Positions 5,027 through 9,417 of a DNA stretch of 9,417 bases are shown here, in pieces (within the stretch, counting starts at the first letter, position 1; each line of letters starts with the position of its first letter). Source of the stretch: Rhodospirillales bacterium (GTDB lineage Bacteria > Pseudomonadota > Alphaproteobacteria > Reyranellales > Reyranellaceae); assembly GCA_013205335.1 (NCBI GenBank), contig JABMNB010000016.1, forward strand, positions 1 through 9,417. The letters run 5' to 3'. A program made the position numbers and the translations under genes. The notes below the pieces were generated by a model. That model did no database searches, was not told where the DNA came from, and saw nothing but the letters and a program-made list of their open reading frames with translations.

Positions 5027-6148
5027 TCAGCGCCTCACGAGACAGAAGTAGCCGCTGAGGCCGAGAGCCAGCGCCATGGCGGCATAGAGCGGCGCCTGGG
5101 GGACGTTGAGGAAGAGCCAGGGAGCGCTGAGCGGCCCGACGGCGGCGCCGAAGTCGCGCCAGGTCGAGTAGCTCGCCTGACTGGAGAGGACCGTTCCATG
5201 GCCGCGCTCGATCACCAGGACGGGGATCAGGGTGTTGAACATGCCGCGGGTCATCACGATCATCAGCGCGCCCAGCAGTTCGTGGTCGGCCGCGATGAGG
5301 ACGAAGCCTGCGACCAGCAGGGCTGCGTTCGCGATGGCGATGCGCCGCGCGCCGAAACGGTCGCCGATCCAGCCGCCCAGTGGCCCTGTCATGACCTCGA
5401 CCAGCCAGCGCAGTGCCAGCAACATCGCGGTCGCCATCACGGCGGCGACGGACGTGATCGAGTCTTTCATCAGGAACGCGAGCGTCAGCAGGAAGACGCC
5501 GTCGCCCGAGAAACCCATGACGAAGCCCCAGATTTCGAGGCGATGGGGGATCGGTAGCTTGAAACCCTTCTTCGCGACCGGTTCGGGAGGCAGGCGCGGC
5601 AGAAGGACCGCGGCGCCGAGCGCGACCAGCGTCAGCGCGCCGTAGATCAGGAATACCGAACGTGCGCCAACCTCCAGCACGATCCAGGCACCGCCGACCA
5701 GTGAGAGGGCCTGAACGAGGCCGATGGCGGCGCGGCTGGCGCCGACCCGCTTGCCGGCATTGGCCCGGTCGCTCACGGCATAGGCGAGCGTTGCGAGATT
5801 GAGTGAGGCATAGGAGATACCCCAGAGGATGCGCGCCAGGATCTGCGCCGTCGGATTGTCGATCAGGCCATAGACGGTCGTCGAGACGGCCGAGCCCAGG
5901 GCGGCTGCGATCATCAGTGCGTGCGGGCCAATGCGTTCGCCGAGATGGGCGACACCGGAATTGGCGACGAGGCGAATCCAGCGGTTGAGCGACAGCAGCA
6001 GCCCGACCATCGCCAGCGAGAGGCCGAACTCCTCATGGTAGAGAGGCAGCACGGCATAGAGCAGAGTGTCGCCGATCATGCAGACGGCGATCACCAGCCC
6101 CGGCAGCGCCATGCCGACCGGCGCGGCGCCGCGAGCGGCGGCGGTCAC
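5027..6148 (-). CDS. MFS transporter
   Basis: 373-residue inner-membrane protein of the major facilitator superfamily with about 11-12 hydrophobic segments spread from residue 15 to the C-terminus, in two halves separated by a charged loop (about 185-206, P-P-E-P-V-A-K-K-G-F-K). The loop after TM2 carries a degenerate motif A (H68-L-G-E-R-I-G); the equivalent loop in the second half is well kept (G258-G-W-I-G-D-R-F-G-A-R-R269). No signal peptide is needed. Substrate is unknown; drug or organic-acid export is the common theme for this size with a MarR neighbour. GTG 6148 is preferred because it forms a GTGA overlap with the esterase stop; ATG 6112 (361 residues) is the alternative. The frame is open much further upstream (to 6685), but that part is an antisense-frame shadow of the esterase. 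Confidence 0.9.
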   Translation of the reverse strand: MTAAARGAAPVGMALPGLVIAVCMIGDTLLYAVLPLYHEEFGLSLAMVGLLLSLNRWIRLVANSGVAHLGERIGPHALMIAAALGSAVSTTVYGLIDNPTAQILARILWGISYASLNLATLAYAVSDRANAGKRVGASRAAIGLVQALSLVGGAWIVLEVGARSVFLIYGALTLVALGAAVLLPRLPPEPVAKKGFKLPIPHRLEIWGFVMGFSGDGVFLLTLAFLMKDSITSVAAVMATAMLLALRWLVEVMTGPLGGWIGDRFGARRIAIANAALLVAGFVLIAADHELLGALMIVMTRGMFNTLIPVLVIERGHGTVLSSQASYSTWRDFGAAVGPLSAPWLFLNVPQAPLYAAMALALGLSGYFCLVRR

Positions 6149-7095
6149 TGGGCGCGCAGCACCAGCGCCTCGCGCAGAGCCGCGGCGCAAAGCGTCGTGC
6201 CGCGCCGTGCACCGTGCAGCAGCATCGGCGAGCTCAGGAAGCCGTGCAGCATGCCGCCGAATTCTACCAGGTCGGCCTGCGTACCCTCCTGCTGCAGGCG
6301 CCAGGCATAGGCGCGGCCCTCGTCGCGCAGCGGATCGTAGCCGGCGGTGACCACGAGAGCCGGCGGCAGACCGGCCAGCGAGGCAGCGCGCAGCGGCGAG
6401 ACGCGCCAGTCGCCACGGCTCGTCTTGTCCGGCGTGTAGTGGTCGAAGAACCACTCCATGGTGATGGCGTTCAGCCCATAGCCGTCGTCGTAGCGCCGGT
6501 AGGACTCCGTCCGGGCCACGGCATCGGTCACCGGATAGGCGAGAAGCTGCATCAGGAGCTTCGGTCCCCCGTTGTCGCGCGCCCAGATCGCCACCGCGGC
6601 GGCGAGATTGCCGCCGGCGCTGTCGCCGCCGATGGCGAGGCGCGTCGGGTCGATGCCGACCGAGGGGCCGTTCGCGGCGACCCATTTCAGCGCTGCGGCG
6701 ACATCGTCGAAGGCGCCGGGGAAGCGGGCCTCGGGTGCCAGTCTGTAGTCGACATGGAACACCGCTATGCCGGCCTCGATGGCGAGCTGGGCGCAGAGCA
6801 CGTCGTGGCTGTCGAGATTGCCGAACACCCAGCCGCCGCCATGCGCATAGACCAGTGCCGGCAGTTTTGCGTCTGAAGCCGATGCCGGGCGATAGATGCG
6901 GACGGGCAATTCGCCGGCCGGGCCGGGGATCGTGCGATCCACGACCGTCACGTCGGCCGGGCGAGGGCCCTGCGCGCCGGGGCGCAGAGAGAGATAGAGG
7001 TCGCGCGCGGCTTGAGGGCTGAGCGTGTTCCAGCCGGGGCGGTTCGCGGCCGCCATCAGGTCGATCAGTCGCTGGGATTCCGGATCGAGAGCCAT
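6145..7095 (-). CDS. alpha/beta hydrolase, hormone-sensitive-lipase (family IV) esterase
   Basis: 316-residue carboxylesterase of the bacterial HSL group, likely cytoplasmic since no signal peptide is seen. The oxyanion motif H85-G-G-G-W is followed by the V-D-Y-R-L-A-P-E strand/turn (115-122), the nucleophile elbow G157-D-S159-A-G-G, catalytic acid D254 in Y-D-P-L-R-D-E, and H284 in L-H-G-F. All triad residues are present, so it should be active on short acyl esters; the natural substrate is unknown. ATG 7095 is selected over GTG 7104 in the same frame because a GGAG (minus strand, 7104-7107) sits 8 bases upstream. Its stop overlaps the MFS start by 4 bases, suggesting that hydrolysis and transport are linked. 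Divergent from DUF2333 across 83 bases. Confidence 0.94.
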   Translation of the reverse strand: MALDPESQRLIDLMAAANRPGWNTLSPQAARDLYLSLRPGAQGPRPADVTVVDRTIPGPAGELPVRIYRPASASDAKLPALVYAHGGGWVFGNLDSHDVLCAQLAIEAGIAVFHVDYRLAPEARFPGAFDDVAAALKWVAANGPSVGIDPTRLAIGGDSAGGNLAAAVAIWARDNGGPKLLMQLLAYPVTDAVARTESYRRYDDGYGLNAITMEWFFDHYTPDKTSRGDWRVSPLRAASLAGLPPALVVTAGYDPLRDEGRAYAWRLQQEGTQADLVEFGGMLHGFLSSPMLLHGARRGTTLCAAALREALVLRAQ

Positions 7096-7103
7096 TCCAC
7101 CCA

Positions 7104-7107
7104 CTCC
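7104..7107 (-). promoter_or_regulatory. Shine-Dalgarno of the esterase gene
   Basis: Minus-strand GGAG lies 8 bases before ATG 7095. It decides that start over the in-frame GTG at 7104, whose codon would overlap this element. Confidence 0.6.
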
Positions 7108-7164
7108 ATTAGGAATATTCGGTGCAGTCTAGCAGTCCGCGCCCCTGTTTCGTCACGAGGCGAA

Positions 7165-7173
7165 TGATAAGAT
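7165..7173 (+). promoter_or_regulatory. putative extended -10 element (TGATAAGAT) of the DUF2333 operon
   Basis: Fits TGnTAnnnT, with TAAGAT as the hexamer. Its end lies 6 bases before the A of ATG 7179, so the transcript would start at or next to the start codon. A CTGTTT at 7145-7150 sits 17 bases upstream of the hexamer but matches a -35 poorly. Confidence 0.4.
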
Positions 7174-7178
7174 GTGCC

Positions 7179-8210
7179 ATGACATTCGAACCGGACTACA
7201 CCGCGCCATCGTCGGCCACGCCCTCCAGGTGGCGGCGGACCTGGGACCGCGTGCGGACGTGGCGCCCGAGTCGATCGACAGCCGGCCCGTCGTCGGGTAG
7301 CCGCAAGATGTGGACTTGGACATGGCGCATCCTGTTGCTGCTGGTCGTCCTCTACTATCCTGTCGGCGCGCTGGTGACTCAGGATATCGACGACGATCCG
7401 CAGTTCAGGGCGGGTGCGGTCACCTCCGGCGAGAGCCGAGCGGTTGCCACCGCGGCCGATCTGGTCACCCGAGAGGTCGATGTCCACACCTGGACGCCGA
7501 TGATGCCGTTCTTCATGCCGTCGGGCCTGCTCGACAATATGCCGAACTTTCAGCGTGGCATCATGTCGGCGCTGGGCCGCTTCAGCACGGAGCTGATGGA
7601 TCAGGTCGGGCGCACGCGCGGATCGAGCCAGACCGATCGCGACCTCGAGCAGGCGCGCGGCTTCCTGAACGAGCAGCCCAGCATCTGGCTGTGGCAGCCC
7701 AGCGTCTCGCTTCTGCCCTCCGCGACCTCGGCGCAGAAATATCGTGCCGGCCGCGACAAGCTCGTGGCCTACAACAAGCGGCTGGCCAGCGGGCAGGCGG
7801 TGTTCGAGCGGCGTGCCGACAATCTGCAGGCGCTTCTCGACCGCATCGCGAACGACATCGGCTCGGACTCGGCGGTGATCGACCAGCACGTCATCGAGAA
7901 GGCCGGCGACCTTTTCGACTCCAAGTGCGACGACATCTTCTATTTCAACAAGGGCCGCCTCTATGCCTACTACCTGCTGCTGCGGGACCTCGGGGCTGAT
8001 TTCCAGAACGTGATCCGCGACCGCGAACTCACCAATGCCTGGAACGGCACTGTCGAAACCTTCCGCATCGCCGCCCAGCTCGACCCATGGATCGTCTGGA
8101 ACGGTTATCCTGATGCGCTGCTGTTTCCCAACCACCTGCTCGCGCAGGGGTTCTACCTGCTGCGTGCCCGCACGCAGTTGCGCGAGATCACCAACATCCT
8201 TCTGAAGTAG
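7179..8210 (+). CDS. DUF2333 family membrane-anchored protein
   Basis: 343 residues, recognised as DUF2333, a conserved proteobacterial family of unknown function. An N-terminal cytoplasmic segment rich in Arg, Ser and Trp (W18, W22, W28, W45, W47, W49) precedes one membrane helix (about 49-66, I-L-L-L-L-V-V-L-Y-Y-P-V-G); the remaining 275 residues are soluble and, given the basic N-side, most likely periplasmic. The conserved block after the helix includes T105-W-T-P-M-M-P-F-F-M-P-S-G-L-L-D-N-M-P-N-F-Q-R-G, and the C-terminal part is mainly helical. No catalytic motif is evident. ATG 7179 is preferred; an in-frame ATG at 7164 adds five residues, and its GAGG is too close. The stop is 8 bases before the TSUP start, so the two are surely co-transcribed. 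Confidence 0.85.
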   Translation: MTFEPDYTAPSSATPSRWRRTWDRVRTWRPSRSTAGPSSGSRKMWTWTWRILLLLVVLYYPVGALVTQDIDDDPQFRAGAVTSGESRAVATAADLVTREVDVHTWTPMMPFFMPSGLLDNMPNFQRGIMSALGRFSTELMDQVGRTRGSSQTDRDLEQARGFLNEQPSIWLWQPSVSLLPSATSAQKYRAGRDKLVAYNKRLASGQAVFERRADNLQALLDRIANDIGSDSAVIDQHVIEKAGDLFDSKCDDIFYFNKGRLYAYYLLLRDLGADFQNVIRDRELTNAWNGTVETFRIAAQLDPWIVWNGYPDALLFPNHLLAQGFYLLRARTQLREITNILLK

Positions 8211-8218
8211 GCGCCCGC

Positions 8219-9145
8219 GTGGAGATTTATCTGCCCATCGCCGAGCAGTCGATGAACGTGTTCATCCTGCTCGGCCTGGGCGCTGCCGCCGGACTTCTGT
8301 CGGGCATGTTCGGCGTCGGCGGCGGGTTTTTGGCCACCCCGCTCCTGATCTTCGTCGGCATCCCGCCGGCGGTCGCCGTCGCCAGCCAGGCCAACCAGGT
8401 GGTCTCCAACTCGATCTCCTCGCTGCAGGTGCAGTGGCGACGCGGCAACGTCGATCTCCGCATGGGGCTGGTCCTGCTGGCGGGCGGCATGCTGGGGTCG
8501 TCGGCCGGCGTCTGGCTGTTCACCTACCTGAAGCGCATCGGCCAGATCGATTTCGTCATTGCGGTGCTCTATGTCGTGATGCTGTCGACGATCGGCCTGC
8601 TGATGCTGGCTGAGAGCCTGAGCACTTATTTCAAGCGCCGGCGCAATCCCGAAGGGCCGCGCGGCAAGCTCCACAGCCACTATCTCGTGCACCGGCTGCC
8701 GCTGAAACTGCGCTTCTACAAGTCCAAGCTCTACATCAGCGCCCTGCTGCCCCTCGGACTGGGCGTCATCATCGGGGTGCTGTCGGCGATCCTGGGCGTG
8801 GGTGGCGGCTTCGTGCTGGTGCCGGCGATGATCTACCTGCTCGGCATGCCGACGGCGGTGGTGATCGGCACGTCGAACTTCCAGATCCTGTTCGTGGCGG
8901 CCAACGTCACTTTCCTGCAGGCCGCGACCAACGGCACCGTCGACGTCGTTCTGGCGCTGCTCCTGATCCTGGGTGGCGTCGTCGGCGCGCCGATCGGCGC
9001 GCGGCTCGCCGCCAAGCTGCCGGGTGTGGTGCTGCGCGCGCTGATGTCGGTGCTGATCCTGGCGGTGGCGGGAGAACTCCTTACGGAACTGCTGCGCACC
9101 CCGAGTTCACTCTATTCCCTGGGTAACCGCGAGGTGCTGCCGTGA
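8219..9145 (+). CDS. sulfite exporter TauE/SafE (TSUP) family permease
   Basis: 308-residue polytopic inner-membrane protein with the two inverted halves of the TSUP family. Each half starts with the same signature: G25-L-L-S-G-M-F-G-V-G-G-G-F and G186-V-L-S-A-I-L-G-V-G-G-G-F, followed by x-x-x-P. About 8 hydrophobic helices are seen, with a basic cytoplasmic loop between halves (138-170, containing K-R-R-R-N and K-L-R-F-Y-K-S-K). Family members move sulfite, sulfoacetate, taurine-derived or other organic anions; the cargo here is unknown. GTG 8219 is kept rather than ATG 8252 because the N-terminus V/M-E-I-Y-L-P-I-A-E resembles relatives I recall from this subgroup. Its TGA overlaps the next gene's GTG (GTGA), indicating translational coupling. 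Confidence 0.93.
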   Translation: MEIYLPIAEQSMNVFILLGLGAAAGLLSGMFGVGGGFLATPLLIFVGIPPAVAVASQANQVVSNSISSLQVQWRRGNVDLRMGLVLLAGGMLGSSAGVWLFTYLKRIGQIDFVIAVLYVVMLSTIGLLMLAESLSTYFKRRRNPEGPRGKLHSHYLVHRLPLKLRFYKSKLYISALLPLGLGVIIGVLSAILGVGGGFVLVPAMIYLLGMPTAVVIGTSNFQILFVAANVTFLQAATNGTVDVVLALLLILGGVVGAPIGARLAAKLPGVVLRALMSVLILAVAGELLTELLRTPSSLYSLGNREVLP

Positions 9146-9417
9146 GGCGCTTGCCGGGGCTCGCCGCCTGTCTGGCGATCCTGTTCTGGGCGACCGCTGG
9201 AGGGGCGCAGGGTCCGCGCCTCGAGCCGACGCCAGGCGGCCTGCCGGGACCGAGCCTTGGCGGGGCGCCCGACACCGGCGTGCCACCGTCCGTGCCGACC
9301 GAGCCTACGACGCCCGACCTCATCGTCGACCTATCGCGCGCACGGGTGTCGATCACCTCGGCCTTCCAGGGCGAGAGCATCCTTCTGTTCGGCATGTTCG
9401 ACCCACCGGGCGAGATC
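9142..9417 (+). CDS. TIGR02186 / Alph_Pro_TM family protein (C-terminus beyond window)
   Basis: 92 codons are visible and the frame runs off the right edge. GTG 9142 overlaps the TSUP stop by four bases and has GAGGTG (9131-9136) five bases upstream. Residues 1-22 look like a signal peptide (R-R-L-P-G then a hydrophobic stretch to A-T-A-G-G-A). A Pro/Gly/Thr-rich linker follows (about 24-58), then D59-L-I-V-D-L-S-R-A-R-V-S-I-T-S-A-F-Q-G-E-S-I-L-L-F-G, which is the start of the TIGR02186 domain as I know it: a periplasmic beta-rich domain that normally ends in a membrane helix. The family is essentially alphaproteobacterial and sits next to TSUP permeases; function is unknown. The linker is longer than I expect for the family. 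Confidence 0.85.
   Translation, partial: MRRLPGLAACLAILFWATAGGAQGPRLEPTPGGLPGPSLGGAPDTGVPPSVPTEPTTPDLIVDLSRARVSITSAFQGESILLFGMFDPPGEI

Noticed and set aside
4328..5557. Plus-strand open frame of 409 codons across the MarR and MFS genes
   Set aside because: It crosses two well-supported minus-strand genes and their gap; the product is rich in Arg, Gln, Gly and Glu with no recognisable domain. Treated as a GC-driven shadow.
6149..6685. N-terminal extension of the MFS protein
   Set aside because: The extra sequence is Arg/Ala-rich and lies wholly over the esterase coding region on the same strand in another frame. The GTGA junction at 6148 gives a normal MFS N-terminus.
7065..8135. Long minus-strand open frame (356 codons) antisense to DUF2333
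   Set aside because: It mirrors the codon structure of DUF2333, gives a low-complexity product without motifs, and the plus-strand gene is clearly a known family. High GC makes such antisense frames common.

Overview
The window is GC-rich (hand counts of sample lines give roughly 62-72%), densely coding bacterial DNA with many GTG starts and short stop/start overlaps. It most likely comes from an alphaproteobacterium: it carries DUF2333, a TSUP permease and a TIGR02186/Alph_Pro_TM protein in a row, an association I know mainly from that class. A Rhodospirillales or Reyranella-like host is a guess. No rRNA, tRNA, CRISPR or IS element was seen. No stretch longer than about 85 bases lacks a gene.

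Layout. (1) Bases 1-2591, minus strand: a tight four-gene run of SAM methyltransferase, then NAD(P)-dependent dehydrogenase (DUF1932 type), YbaK-type tRNA deacylase and GNAT acetyltransferase (cut by the window start). The last two junctions overlap by 11 and 8 bases. (2) Bases 2592-2662: a 71-base divergent control region with a nested inverted repeat; glyoxalase II (gloB, plus strand) reads out the other way. (3) Bases 3481-4054: a BrnT/BrnA-type toxin-antitoxin pair of clearly lower GC, with a perfect palindrome touching the toxin start codon. (4) Bases 4059-7095, minus strand: HSL-family esterase, MFS transporter, MarR regulator and a small P-loop kinase. Esterase/MFS and MarR/kinase are joined by 4-base overlaps. 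The kinase looks degenerate, with Asp replacing the Walker A glycine and an apparent internal deletion. (5) Bases 7179-9417, plus strand: DUF2333 membrane protein, TauE/SafE (TSUP) permease and the start of a TIGR02186 protein, forming a tightly coupled envelope operon of unknown substrate.

How the genes may work together: the esterase/MFS/MarR group looks like a small-molecule hydrolysis and efflux unit with a local regulator. The TA pair looks like a later insertion between gloB and the kinase. The DUF2333/TSUP/TIGR02186 operon is the least understood part and the best candidate for an undescribed system. Several start codons lie only 6-7 bases downstream of a -10-like hexamer, so leaderless transcripts are plausible for gloB, the methyltransferase and DUF2333.
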